50,782 bases of DNA from an uncultured Alphaproteobacteria bacterium (GCA_945835885.1 CAMAJR010000004.1:1-50782), one strand, 5' to 3'. Positions 17,786 to 27,081 are shown, counted from the stretch's first letter. A program made the numbers and translations. The notes: generated by a model not told the origin, from the sequence alone.

Positions 17786-20099
17786 CAAACATCTCCTTAA
17801 TCTGACGACGCTTGCGCCGGTTTATGCATTTCAAAGCCAACCATAGCAACAAAGTAAGCGCAATCGGTTTAAAAATAATATTTTTCCACATCATCGAACC
17901 AACCGCATCAGCATAGTTTTCTTTCAGTTGATACAACAATGAATCGGATTGCTTTTGCAACTCGGCGATTCTTTGTCCGGCCTCACTCACACGCATCAAA
18001 GACGCTGCTTTATCCGCATCATTACCGCTGTTTTTATAAACATCGGCTTTCAAACGCTCTATTTCTTCGTTGATTTTAATATAAAGCGGTGTTTGCCGAC
18101 CGTAAATATCATCATACAGCTTTTGTCCGATGCTTAATGTGTTGCGATAAGCCGAGCGCACCGGCAAAGTGCGATAGCCGTCAACTCCGAGCATATCATC
18201 AATAAGATTGCGCACCAGTTCAATATTTGCCGCCTTATAAACGGCGCTGTTCGGATTTTTATCCGATGAGCGCTCGTCAATCCAGAAAGTGTCGTCAATC
18301 AGGTCAACATCGCCGATTAGTGCAATTTGAACCGAACCGTCGGAAATCGGATTATATGGCATCATTGTTTTGCGAATTTCAGCGTCATCGTGCGGATTGT
18401 TCTCATACAACGACAACAGCATCCCCTCAATCACGGCGCCGATATATTTATCATTGTCCGTGATAATCGGTTTGACCTTCAAAACCGGATTTACAACGGA
18501 AAATTCAAGAGCTTTATAAATATTCAGCGGCAAATCACCGGTATAATACTCAGTCGCGATATTACCCGTTTCCGGCATTTTATCACCGAGCATAATTCCC
18601 CAACGGTCCAAAAAATCAACCAAGCTCAGCATTTCCAAGTTCACTTCGTCGGCTTGATTTTTAGTAAGCAAATCAAAAAAGATAAGCACTTTACCGCCAT
18701 TCATAATATATTGGTCAAGTGCATAGCGAAATACGGTTGAAATCATTTTCGGATTGATAAGAATCAGCATATCCATTTTCGGCGAAATTTCATATACATC
18801 ATCGCTTATGCGTGCCACATCATAATCATCTTCCAAGTTCAACAGCAAGCCGTTAAAATTTTCAAGATTTTGCGTAGCGTCAAGATAAACACCGATATTG
18901 CGACGCAAATTGTCGCCATCCGTCAATTTCAGCAAAGCACTGTCAATATCTTTTTCTAAATATGCGCCGCGCTCGGACGTAAATTGTTTGATTGTCACAC
19001 CGTTTGCATCGTTGTCTCGCACAACAGCGCCGAAATAATCTTTTGTGCCGCTCGTATTTTCTTCATAATACAAGCCATAGCTCAAAACCATATCCTCCAT
19101 TTGCGAAAACGGTTCAACTTCCGTAACATTCAATCGAATCATATTGCCCGAAAGTGTCCGATATTTTTCCAAAAAACGCTTAACCTGTTGATAATAACGA
19201 AAATATTCGACATTATGCGCCCTAAAATCTTTGGCAATATAAACATCAATATTGAGCGGTTTATCAATTTTTGCAATCAATTCTTTTGTTTGTGTTTGCG
19301 GTGAATAAAATTTGTGTGCCGACAAATCAAGTTTGTGTTCAAACAATAAATCTATTGCAAAAACAAGTAATACGGTTCCGGTCAACAATATCGCGGAAAA
19401 AGCGGCAAAATGCCATATTTTGTTCTTTTGCGCCGAATAACGGTATTCCGAAATCATAACATTCAAAAACACCAAAACTATCGTGAACAAAAGAAAATAT
19501 GCCACATCGGATAAACCGATTTCAGCCAGCAAAAAGTCAGTATAGCTTTCATAAAGTTTCGTAACCGGCAAAGCAATCCACAAAGCCATCACAAACACGC
19601 TCAACAAATACGAAGCGATGATATGTTTGTTGAGCGCCGAAGCAAATGCTCCCAATGCGCAAAAAAGAGCAATAAACAAAACCAACCCGATGTAAGCACA
19701 AAAGATATTGCCCCAATCAAGCACCAAATACTGTGCCGTAAAACAGATAAACGGTAACAAAAACAGCGACATCAACCAACCGAATGCAGTTGCTGCCGCA
19801 AATTTTGCCACAACCGGCTGCCATGGTTCAAGCGGCTGGGTCAACAAAAATTCCGCCGTCCCCGACTTATATTCTTCCGACCACAAGCGCATAGTCACGG
19901 CCGGCAAAAGTGCAGTCAACACAATCGGTTGTATATAAAACAAAGCATAGACCGACGGGTCGTGCAATGCCAAATACGAGCCGAAATAAAACGCGCCGCC
20001 GACCGAAACAAACATATAAATAAACAAAATCATATACGCAAACGAGCTCTGAAAATAGCCGCCCAGTTCTTTTAGCCATAATGCTTTAAATTGTTGCAT
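17778..20099 (-). CDS. ABC-2 permease fused to GldG-like periplasmic domain
   Basis: The 773-aa product is a fusion. Residues 1-240 are a GldF-like ABC-2 permease with six membrane helices (for example the SSFAYMILFIYMFVSVGGAF segment and LWSEEYKSGTAEFLLTQPL loop). After a seventh helix near 240-260 comes a GldG-like extracytoplasmic part of about 450 residues (KPLNIDVYIAKDF, RLNVTEVEPF, MLILINPKMIS) and a C-terminal helix with a basic tail. GldF and GldG are two genes in gliding Bacteroidota. The exported substrate is unknown. It sits 8 bp after the ATPase gene. Confidence 0.85.
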   Translation of the reverse strand: MQQFKALWLKELGGYFQSSFAYMILFIYMFVSVGGAFYFGSYLALHDPSVYALFYIQPIVLTALLPAVTMRLWSEEYKSGTAEFLLTQPLEPWQPVVAKFAAATAFGWLMSLFLLPFICFTAQYLVLDWGNIFCAYIGLVLFIALFCALGAFASALNKHIIASYLLSVFVMALWIALPVTKLYESYTDFLLAEIGLSDVAYFLLFTIVLVFLNVMISEYRYSAQKNKIWHFAAFSAILLTGTVLLVFAIDLLFEHKLDLSAHKFYSPQTQTKELIAKIDKPLNIDVYIAKDFRAHNVEYFRYYQQVKRFLEKYRTLSGNMIRLNVTEVEPFSQMEDMVLSYGLYYEENTSGTKDYFGAVVRDNDANGVTIKQFTSERGAYLEKDIDSALLKLTDGDNLRRNIGVYLDATQNLENFNGLLLNLEDDYDVARISDDVYEISPKMDMLILINPKMISTVFRYALDQYIMNGGKVLIFFDLLTKNQADEVNLEMLSLVDFLDRWGIMLGDKMPETGNIATEYYTGDLPLNIYKALEFSVVNPVLKVKPIITDNDKYIGAVIEGMLLSLYENNPHDDAEIRKTMMPYNPISDGSVQIALIGDVDLIDDTFWIDERSSDKNPNSAVYKAANIELVRNLIDDMLGVDGYRTLPVRSAYRNTLSIGQKLYDDIYGRQTPLYIKINEEIERLKADVYKNSGNDADKAASLMRVSEAGQRIAELQKQSDSLLYQLKENYADAVGSMMWKNIIFKPIALTLLLWLALKCINRRKRRQIKEMFDD

Positions 20100-20107
20100 T
20101 TTTTACC

Positions 20108-20818
20108 TCACTCGGATGTTGCTTTTTGAAAAGATGCCAACAAATCGTTTTTGGCGTTTTTCTTAAAAGTTTTTAAATCGCCGTCAAACTGCAAACGCCC
20201 TTTGTGCAACAGTAAAACTCTGTTGGCCAACGCCTCCACGTCTTCAAGCGTATGGGTTGAAATAATCACGATATGCTGCTTGGCATATTTTTTGATAATT
20301 TGCCGAATAACCGCTTTTTGATTCGGGTCCAAGCCCTCCGTCGGTTCGTCAAGCAACAGGATTTCCGGCTTAGCCAATAAAACAGCCGCTAATTCCACAC
20401 GTTTTTTAAATCCTTTGGAAAGTGTTTCGTTTTTTTGGCTTAACACATCTCGCAGCTGCAACAAATCAACGGATTCCTTAATCGCATCAATAATTTTATT
20501 GCGTTCCAACCCGCGTAAATTTGCAGCAAAGCACAAAAAATCATAAACGGTCATATCGCCGTATAGCGCAGATATTTCTTGCACATATCCGATATTTTGC
20601 AAAAATTTGACACGATTAACGCTTAAATCGGTATCACCAATCATAACCTTTCCGGAATCCGGTTCAAAAAAACCGCTTAAAATTCGCAAAAGTGTTGATT
20701 TTCCGGCACCGTTTTCGCCTAACAGCGCGGCGATTTCCCCTTTTTTTACTTTAAATGAAACATCGTCAAGCGCCTGTTTTTTCCCAAAAGACTTAAAAAT
20801 ATTTTCAATATTCAGCAT
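20108..20818 (-). CDS. ABC transporter ATPase, GldA-like
   Basis: The 236-aa ATPase has Walker A GENGAGKST, Q-loop region QEISALYGDMTVYDF, a modified signature LSKGFKKRVELA, Walker B EILLLDEPTEGLDP and switch His in IISTHTLEDV. The short form and signature are typical of exporters of the ABC-2 (NatA/GldA/CcmA-like) group. The fused permease and a DUF4340 protein follow, so the three form one transporter. It is the first gene of the unit. Confidence 0.93.
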   Translation of the reverse strand: MLNIENIFKSFGKKQALDDVSFKVKKGEIAALLGENGAGKSTLLRILSGFFEPDSGKVMIGDTDLSVNRVKFLQNIGYVQEISALYGDMTVYDFLCFAANLRGLERNKIIDAIKESVDLLQLRDVLSQKNETLSKGFKKRVELAAVLLAKPEILLLDEPTEGLDPNQKAVIRQIIKKYAKQHIVIISTHTLEDVEALANRVLLLHKGRLQFDGDLKTFKKNAKNDLLASFQKATSE

Positions 20819-20899
20819 TTATCTACCCGTTGTTTAAAATCGACATACCCTATAATAACAATAATTTAAAAAAATTTTCAACCACAATAAAAAACTTTG

Positions 20900-20928
20900 A
20901 TGACAAATTGATTTTATTGGAGTAATAA
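20900..20928 (+). promoter_or_regulatory. Putative promoter of the MCE pair
   Basis: ATGACA, a 17-nt spacer and TAATAA lie about 32 nt before the GTG start. Boxes are weak. Confidence 0.3.
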
Positions 20929-20959
20929 TTAACAAAACGCTTAAACGGAGCATTTAAAA

Positions 20960-21469
20960 GTGGAAAGTTTTACCAAAGAAGAAATTAAAAACTTTATCAT
21001 CGGATTATGTGTGCTTGGCTTTTGCCTTGTGACAATTCTGATATATAATTGGCGCCGCAATGTATGGTCAGACGCCAAACAAACCGATTACGCCGTTTAT
21101 GCCACGTTCAACCGCACTGACGGACTGTCAATCGGCGATAAAGTGCGTATGGCCGGTATAGATATCGGATATGTTGAAAATTCCGTATTGGAAGATGATT
21201 TCAGAGCAACATTAACACTCAAAATTCACAACGGCATACAAATTCCTGATGACAGCGGTGCTGCCATCGTCAGTTCCGGCATTATGGGCAACAAATATAT
21301 TGAGATAGAACCGGGCGGGTCTGAAGATTATATTTCCGACGGCGGATATTTTTCGTTCACACAAGATGCTATGGTGTTAGAAGAACTGGTTGACCGCATT
21401 ATCTCGCTCGGAAAAGCCAAGCGCCAATCATCTTCTTCAAATGAACAGACACAGTTTAAGGAGGAATAA
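20960..21469 (+). CDS. MCE (MlaD-type) domain protein, first of a tandem pair
   Basis: The 169-aa product starts at GTG 20960 with CGGAG upstream. It has one N-terminal membrane helix (about residues 11-28) and one MCE domain: YAVYATFNRTDGLSIGDKVRMAGIDIG, then SGIMGNKYIEIEPGG. MlaD-type proteins sit in the inner membrane and form rings that pass lipids to the periplasm. There is no permease or ATPase in this unit. The second MCE gene follows after 1 bp. Confidence 0.88.
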   Translation: MESFTKEEIKNFIIGLCVLGFCLVTILIYNWRRNVWSDAKQTDYAVYATFNRTDGLSIGDKVRMAGIDIGYVENSVLEDDFRATLTLKIHNGIQIPDDSGAAIVSSGIMGNKYIEIEPGGSEDYISDGGYFSFTQDAMVLEELVDRIISLGKAKRQSSSSNEQTQFKEE

Positions 21470-21470
21470 A

Positions 21471-21932
21471 ATGCGCAAAAAACCAGTTGAAACAATTATG
21501 GGATTGGTTGTTTTAGTTATTGCACTCTTGTTTTTGGGTTTTGCTTACAATGTTACGGATTTGCAGGTTGTGGAAGGGTATTCCGTTAATGCCGAGTTCA
21601 CCAAAGTCGGCGGCTTAAGTGTCGGTTCAGATGTGCGCATCAACGGCATAAAGGTCGGCACGGTCACGGCACAGGATTTAAACAACGAAGACTACACGGT
21701 CCGCGTTACCTTAAGTATAGCTCCCGGTGTAAAATTACCGAAAGACAGCGTTGTAACCATTGTCAGTGACGGCTTAATGGGCAACAAATTCATCAAAATC
21801 GAACCGGGAAAGTCCAAAGAATATTTATCTGATGGTGAAACTTTTGCAAAAACTAAAAACTTTAAAACCATAGAAGATATGGTCGGAGAAATCATTTATA
21901 TGGTGACGGGAAGTGACAATAAAGATGAATAA
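21471..21932 (+). CDS. MCE (MlaD-type) domain protein, second of a tandem pair
   Basis: ATG 21471 has AAGGAGG seven nt upstream; a longer open frame from 21390 is a shadow. The 153-aa protein has a membrane helix at the N-terminus and one MCE domain (YSVNAEFTKVGGLSVGSDVRINGIKVG, DGLMGNKFIKIEPG). It is clearly related to the protein just upstream, so the pair looks like a duplication. Together they could form hetero-oligomeric rings with the permease encoded at 35286-36413 or elsewhere. Confidence 0.9.
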   Translation: MRKKPVETIMGLVVLVIALLFLGFAYNVTDLQVVEGYSVNAEFTKVGGLSVGSDVRINGIKVGTVTAQDLNNEDYTVRVTLSIAPGVKLPKDSVVTIVSDGLMGNKFIKIEPGKSKEYLSDGETFAKTKNFKTIEDMVGEIIYMVTGSDNKDE

Positions 21933-22695
21933 AAAACTTTTCAGCATATTATTTGCCGCAGTGTGCGTTTTTTCTTTTGTTTGCAAAGCCGAAAGCATTG
22001 ATAAAAATACGGCTAAAATGCAGGCGATGGATAAAATTACCGGTCGCGTCAGCGTTATTTATGTGCCGGTCGGCGGTGCTGTTGATTTCGGCTCATTTTC
22101 GATTGCCGTGCGCGCGTGCAAAACCAGACCGGTAGAAGAAGCGCCGGACAACTTTGCTTTTGCGGATATTTCCGATAAAACTTTACAGGGCGATAACATC
22201 AATATTTTTCGCGGTTGGATGATTTCCTCATCACCGGCAACACATGCGGTAGAACACCCGATTTATGATGTTTGGTTGCTCCAATGCTTAGATAAAAAAG
22301 TTGATAAAAGCTTGTTGCTGACGGAAAAACAATTTGCCGAACGCGAAGATTATCCGATGGCTCGCAGCACGGATTTAGCGGCAAAAGCACTCAAGCCGGC
22401 CAATTCGAAACACTCAGCACGACCAATGGAAGAAATGAACGAAGAGAATCACGAGCAAAAACTTTTGCCGACCATCGAGTTTTCGTATGACGAAACCGGC
22501 GAATTTGAGGAGGAAGTTGAAGAAGAACCGAAACAACCTCAACAAGCAGATGAACCGCAAACAAACGAAGAAACTGCCTCAAAAGGCCAAACTGTTTCTA
22601 TCTTGCCGCCTGAAGAAACTTCAATCATCGAACAATCGGAAAAAACATCGGAATCCGCACAACTAAAGCCGGAACAACCGCAAGCAGAACAATAA
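21925..22695 (+). CDS. DUF2155 exported protein
   Basis: The 256-aa product starts at ATG 21925, overlapping the MCE gene by 8 bp. After a signal peptide ending KAES comes the DUF2155 domain: MDKITGRVSVIYVPVGGAVDFGSFSIAVRACKTRPVEE, read in parts, then IFRGWMISSSPATHAVEHPIYDVWLLQC. In alphaproteobacteria DUF2155 genes commonly lie next to an MlaD gene. The last 90 residues are acidic and Pro/Gln-rich, a long extension that looks disordered. Family function is not known; the two Cys (RAC, LQC) may form a disulfide. Confidence 0.8.
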   Translation: MNKKLFSILFAAVCVFSFVCKAESIDKNTAKMQAMDKITGRVSVIYVPVGGAVDFGSFSIAVRACKTRPVEEAPDNFAFADISDKTLQGDNINIFRGWMISSSPATHAVEHPIYDVWLLQCLDKKVDKSLLLTEKQFAEREDYPMARSTDLAAKALKPANSKHSARPMEEMNEENHEQKLLPTIEFSYDETGEFEEEVEEEPKQPQQADEPQTNEETASKGQTVSILPPEETSIIEQSEKTSESAQLKPEQPQAEQ

Positions 22696-22701
22696 ATAAT
22701 C

Positions 22702-22723
22702 CGTTCTTATCCGGAACGTTTTT
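22702..22723 (+). terminator. Terminator after the MCE-DUF2155 unit
   Basis: CGTTC (22702-22706) pairs with GAACG (22714-22718), followed by five T. It overlaps the 3' end of the TetR gene. Confidence 0.5.
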
Positions 22724-23306
22724 CCAATACCGTCAAACCAACGACAAAAGTGTTGACCATTACTTGGCAAATGCTTGATTTATCTACTTTTGAAAATGCA
22801 TCAATGACGTCTTTGGTTAAAAATGAGCTGAGCGCAAACAAACTCAGCCATAAAATCTGAGACGAAAGCAGTTGCTCCGGCCGCTCCATTTCCGGCACGG
22901 CACGTTCCAACGCGCGACGAATACACCGCAAAATTTTTTGCACTTCACGTCGATACCCGAACGAATAGTCATATCTGCCGTGCGTCAAATGAAAATTAAA
23001 AAGCATATACCACAAATTTTTGTTGGCGCAGACATAATCCACAAAACGTTGTAAAATATTATTCAAATCAACAAACGGGTCATCTGTTTCCGGCTCTTTA
23101 ATCATAAGATTGGCTAACTCTTTAAGAGTTATTCCGTTTTGCAAAACCATAAAATTGTCCATATTGGCAAACTGATTATAAATCGCACCGACCGAACAAC
23201 CGGAAGCATCGGACAACTTGCGCACGGTTAAGGCCTCTGTGCCTTTTTCACGCACCATTTTTCGCCCAATGTCAATCAATAAACTTTGTATATTGTCTTT
23301 TTCCAT
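22707..23306 (-). CDS. TetR-family transcriptional regulator
   Basis: The 199-aa protein has the N-terminal TetR helix-turn-helix: GRKMVREKGTEALTVRKLSD followed by ASGCSVGAIYNQFANMDNFM. The C-terminal ligand-binding half is helical with a WYMLFNFHLTHGRY segment, like TetR_C_WHG-type regulators. It is divergent from the acidic exported protein at 23411, so it may control that gene and itself. Effector unknown. Confidence 0.9.
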   Translation of the reverse strand: MEKDNIQSLLIDIGRKMVREKGTEALTVRKLSDASGCSVGAIYNQFANMDNFMVLQNGITLKELANLMIKEPETDDPFVDLNNILQRFVDYVCANKNLWYMLFNFHLTHGRYDYSFGYRREVQKILRCIRRALERAVPEMERPEQLLSSQILWLSLFALSSFLTKDVIDAFSKVDKSSICQVMVNTFVVGLTVLEKRSG

Positions 23307-23323
23307 TTTTAACCGTATGATTT

Positions 23324-23344
23324 AATAAATTGTTTGTATTTATT
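23324..23344. promoter_or_regulatory. Inverted repeat, candidate TetR operator
   Basis: AATAAAT, 7 nt, ATTTATT is a perfect palindrome in the divergent region 18 bp before the regulator start. A second shorter dyad (AACAA, CGAA, TTGTT) lies further right, toward the divergent gene. AT-rich context lowers the weight. Confidence 0.35.
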
Positions 23345-23410
23345 GTGTAAAATAGCTCAAAACAACGAATTGTTCAATTTTTTTTTTATGGTTATCAGAA
23401 GGAATATTTT

Positions 23411-24817
23411 ATGCGCAAACGTATTTTAACATTGTCTTTGACCTTTACCCTGTTATTTTGTGCAAAAAGTATGGCACAACTTGACTTAGAAAACATTATA
23501 CAAGGCGATGAACCGGCTGAAACACAAGATACTGCGGTGCAAATTGAAAACGCAAAAGCAGACGAAGCTGCGGACAAAACTCAAGAAACAGATACAGATA
23601 GTGCAAAAATCGCACCGGAAGATACCGTCGACGACTCAATCGTTTTACCCGAAGATGAAAAAAGCGACGAAGCAACGAAAGCAAGCGCAGATACAGCTGA
23701 AATCGTTTTGCCCGAAGATGAGCCGAATGATACAGAAATACCGGAAGATAACTCAGCAAAAGCATCACAAACAACAGATACGGATACCTCGGGAGATGCC
23801 GAAAGCAATATTCCGACCGATGAGGACAATTTTATGGTGCAATACTTCAATGATGTTGACGCCGCTGTTGCCGAAGATGCCGCCAATCAGGCCGCACGCG
23901 ATGCCGCAACTGATTTGATTCGCGACGAGCCGACGATGGTTGCCATACCTGAAGAACAGATGCGCCTTTTGAAAATCAGCGAAAAAAGACGGCAACAACG
24001 TGAAGAAAAACGTCAACAGGAAATTGAAGAACAAAAACGTATTGAAGCTGAAATGCAGGCACAAAAAGAAGCCGAAGAAAAAGCCAAAGCCGAGGCCCAA
24101 GCCACCGACGAAGAAGCACGCGCCGCCAAAGACCCGAAAGTAATTGCCGCTCGCAAAACCGAAGCGGAAAAACAAAAGAAAGAACAAATGGTCAGCGGAC
24201 ACAAAAAAGCCCCGTTTGGCCTATATTGGGGTTTGACTAAAGAACAATCCGAAGAGCTCGGTTTTGAATTTAAACCGGCAACCCTCGAAAACTACCAAAA
24301 TGTTTTCGCTTTGGTCAATCCGAAACAACAACAAAAGCAATTTGAACCTATTTTTGTGATTTTCGGCGAACGTGACCATCTTCATACGGTGTATGCCGAG
24401 GGTGTATTTGCCAAAGACACGCCTCAGGCAGAAAAAGTGTTGCGAATGTATGACCGTTATTATGCCGCCTTAAAGAAAAAATACGGCAACGAAAAAGAAT
24501 ATTTTAAGCCGAATAAGCACGAAGAAACGGTTGAAGCACCGGCTGCCGTCAAACAAACCGCGGATACGACCAAAGTTGAGCTAAAGTCAAAAACAGTAAC
24601 CGTAGAGCACCCGCGCGGCAACGATAATTTTTTAAAAGAACTGCAAGAAGAAAAGGCCTCGCTTTATGCCGTTTTCGGCAACAAAAGCATCAAAGTCACT
24701 TTGTCAGTGGAAGTCAACGAAGAAGGACAGAGCCGAATTGTCTTGGATTATGAAAATCTCGAAATGTTGCAAAGTGATAACAAAGACACACTTAACGATT
24801 TAATCAACGATTTATAA
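23411..24817 (+). CDS. Exported acidic/coiled-coil protein of unknown function
   Basis: The 468-aa product has a signal peptide ending KSMAQ. Residues 30-130 are acidic and carry repeated VLPEDE motifs. A long charged coiled coil follows (about 185-260, Glu/Lys/Gln-rich). The C-terminal 200 residues look globular, starting KKAPFGLYWGLTKEQSEELGF and containing FGERDHLHTVYAEGVF and a helix RMYDRYYAALKKKYG. AAGGA precedes the ATG, and a TetR gene is divergent. No family is recognised. The layout suggests a periplasmic tether with a folded end. mpl follows after 11 bp. Confidence 0.75.
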   Translation: MRKRILTLSLTFTLLFCAKSMAQLDLENIIQGDEPAETQDTAVQIENAKADEAADKTQETDTDSAKIAPEDTVDDSIVLPEDEKSDEATKASADTAEIVLPEDEPNDTEIPEDNSAKASQTTDTDTSGDAESNIPTDEDNFMVQYFNDVDAAVAEDAANQAARDAATDLIRDEPTMVAIPEEQMRLLKISEKRRQQREEKRQQEIEEQKRIEAEMQAQKEAEEKAKAEAQATDEEARAAKDPKVIAARKTEAEKQKKEQMVSGHKKAPFGLYWGLTKEQSEELGFEFKPATLENYQNVFALVNPKQQQKQFEPIFVIFGERDHLHTVYAEGVFAKDTPQAEKVLRMYDRYYAALKKKYGNEKEYFKPNKHEETVEAPAAVKQTADTTKVELKSKTVTVEHPRGNDNFLKELQEEKASLYAVFGNKSIKVTLSVEVNEEGQSRIVLDYENLEMLQSDNKDTLNDLINDL

Positions 24818-24828
24818 AGGCAAACACA

Positions 24829-26190
24829 ATGCTAAAAGTCAGTTTTTGCGGTATTTCCGGCAGCGGTATGAGTTCACTCGCTCAAATTTTAAAACTTTCC
24901 GGTTATGAAGTGCGAGGTTCCGACCGCAACTTTGATTTGGGACGCGATTTGCATAGCAAGCAGGCATTCGAAAATATGGGAATCAAAATCTTTGCCCAAG
25001 ACGGTTCGGCCGTCAGCTCCGATTTAGCGTGGGTCTGCGCCTCCACCGCCGTTGAAGATACGATTCCCGACATCAAAGCAGCCAAAGAAAAAAATGTGCC
25101 GATAAAAACACGTCCGCAACTGTTGGCAGAGCTGTTCAATGCCGCTAAATATGGCATAGCCGTCGGCGGCACCAGCGGCAAAACCACCACCACCGCAATG
25201 ATTGGCTACATTCTTGACAAGCTCGGCAAAAAACCGTGTATGATAAACGGCGGCCTACTCAAAGATTATGAAGGAACTACCGCCATTCCGAACATTATTT
25301 ACAACAAAGGTGATATTTGCGTGGTCGAAGCCGACGAGAGCAACGGCAGTATCGACCTCTACAACCCTTATATGGCACTCATCAACAACATTTCGGTCGA
25401 CCACAAAAGTTTAGAAGAATTAACCGAGCTGTTTCAGCACTTTGCCGACCGCACGACGCACGCCGTCATTGTGAATGATGATTATGAATTGTGCCGCAAA
25501 ATAAAACACAAACGGCTGATTGGTTTTTCGCTTAAAAATCCGCAAGCCGAATACTATGCCGCAAACATCACCCCCCTGCCGCACGGCACGCAATATGATT
25601 TTGCCGGCAAGACTTGGACACTTAATCTCATCGGTGCGTTTAACGTTGCCAATGCGCTTGCGGCAATCGCCGCTTGTGTGGAGATGGGCGTCGATAAACA
25701 TACAGCCGCCGAAGTCTTACAGAACTTTCACGGCACCAAACGTCGGTTAGAAGTTGTTGCACAAAAGCATAACATTACCATAATTGACGACTTTGCGCAC
25801 AACCCTGATAAAGTTCGGGCTTCAATATGTGCGCTCAGACAATATGACGGACGTTTAATTGTTATGTTTCAACCGCACGGCTTTAGCCCGATGCGCGCGC
25901 TCGGCAAAGAAATTATGTCCGAATTTGCGCAAAATATGAACACGGACGATATCTTGATTATGCCGGAAATCTTCTTTGTCGGCGGCACCGTTACCAAAGA
26001 CATTTCTTCGGCAGATTTAATTGAATACGCCCGTTCGCTCGGCAAAAAAGAGGCCTATTTTGTGACCGACAAAGCAGCCGCCACCGAAATGATTTTGCAA
26101 AAAGCAAAAGCCGGTGACCGTATTGTAATTATGGGTGCGCGCGACAATTCTTTGACTGACATGTGTTATCAAATTGCGGAGAAACTCTAA
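24829..26190 (+). CDS. mpl: Mur ligase, UDP-N-acetylmuramate:tripeptide ligase (Mpl-like)
   Basis: The 453-aa protein is a MurC-type ligase: N-terminal Rossmann GISGSGMSSLAQIL, ATP loop VGGTSGKTTTTAMIG, central VVEADESNGSIDLYNP and NISVDHKSLEE, and the C-terminal IIDDFAHNPDKVRAS and GRLIVMFQPHGFSPM. Mpl joins the L-Ala-D-Glu-mDAP tripeptide to UDP-MurNAc in wall recycling; MurC joins L-Ala. The next gene, an LD-carboxypeptidase that makes the tripeptide, favours Mpl. MurC cannot be excluded by motif alone. Confidence 0.8.
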   Translation: MLKVSFCGISGSGMSSLAQILKLSGYEVRGSDRNFDLGRDLHSKQAFENMGIKIFAQDGSAVSSDLAWVCASTAVEDTIPDIKAAKEKNVPIKTRPQLLAELFNAAKYGIAVGGTSGKTTTTAMIGYILDKLGKKPCMINGGLLKDYEGTTAIPNIIYNKGDICVVEADESNGSIDLYNPYMALINNISVDHKSLEELTELFQHFADRTTHAVIVNDDYELCRKIKHKRLIGFSLKNPQAEYYAANITPLPHGTQYDFAGKTWTLNLIGAFNVANALAAIAACVEMGVDKHTAAEVLQNFHGTKRRLEVVAQKHNITIIDDFAHNPDKVRASICALRQYDGRLIVMFQPHGFSPMRALGKEIMSEFAQNMNTDDILIMPEIFFVGGTVTKDISSADLIEYARSLGKKEAYFVTDKAAATEMILQKAKAGDRIVIMGARDNSLTDMCYQIAEKL

Positions 26191-27081
26191 ATGCAAAAAA
26201 TCAAAACCGGAGATAAAGTTGCGATTATCGCACCATGCGCCCAAATCGGCGAAATATCGAAAATAGAAAAAGCGGTTACTTACCTCAAAAGTTTAGGACT
26301 TGTTCCCGTTTTCGGAGAAAACTTACTGAAAATCAAGCGTTATATGGCCGGAAGCGACCGTGAACGCGCTCAAGATATTAACACCGCATTTGCCGAACCG
26401 GATATTAAGGCAATTTTTTGCGCCCGCGCCGCTGCCGGCGGAACTCGTGTTTTGCCACATATTGATTATGAACTCGTGCAACGCAACAAAAAGCCGCTGT
26501 TCGGTTTTTGTGACAATGCCGCCATACAATTGGCACTTTATCAAAAAAGCGGATTGACCTCGTTCAACGGCTTTGGTTTAACGTATGATTTTCGCAGCGA
26601 TAAACTCGATTCGCAAATTGCCGCCGACCTCAAAGCAATCCTAAACGGCAAAATATATCAAATCAATTCCGGCACAACTTTGCGCTCCGGCTCTGTTGAA
26701 GGAACGTTACTGTGCGCCAATCTGAGTGTTTTGATGCGTATGGCCGGAACACCGTATTTTCCGGATTTAAGCAACAAAATCTTACTCGTTGAAGATGTGC
26801 ACGAAAAAGTCTATCGCATCGATTTAATGCTGCAACAGCTCAAACAACAGCCGAACATTAACAAGCTCGCCGGCGTTATTTTCGGCCAATTCACCGATGC
26901 CGAAAGCGATGCCGAAGATGGCTCCGTTGACGATTGTTTTGCGGATTTTTTAGCCGGCACTTCTTTTCCGGTACTCAAAGCTTTTAACTTTGGTCATACG
27001 CCGTCACGTCGTATTTTGCCGCTCGGCGCCAAAGTTGCGTTCAATGCTGACGCGTGTTTATTGCAAATTTTGGATTATTAA
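26191..27081 (+). CDS. ldcA: LD-carboxypeptidase (peptidoglycan recycling)
   Basis: LdcA removes the terminal D-Ala from the murein tetrapeptide in the cytosol. The 296-aa protein has the S66 family layout: AIIAPCAQIG at the start, CARAAAGGTRVLPHIDYELV, KPLFGFCDNAAIQLALY at the nucleophile position, where the family usually has a GxSD-type Ser, EGTLLCANLSVLMRMAGT, the catalytic Glu in ILLVEDVHEKVYRIDLML and the His in FGHTPSRRILPLG. Here the usual Ser seems to be Cys or shifted (FGFCDN), which is worth checking. It starts immediately after the mpl stop. Confidence 0.88.
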   Translation: MQKIKTGDKVAIIAPCAQIGEISKIEKAVTYLKSLGLVPVFGENLLKIKRYMAGSDRERAQDINTAFAEPDIKAIFCARAAAGGTRVLPHIDYELVQRNKKPLFGFCDNAAIQLALYQKSGLTSFNGFGLTYDFRSDKLDSQIAADLKAILNGKIYQINSGTTLRSGSVEGTLLCANLSVLMRMAGTPYFPDLSNKILLVEDVHEKVYRIDLMLQQLKQQPNINKLAGVIFGQFTDAESDAEDGSVDDCFADFLAGTSFPVLKAFNFGHTPSRRILPLGAKVAFNADACLLQILDY

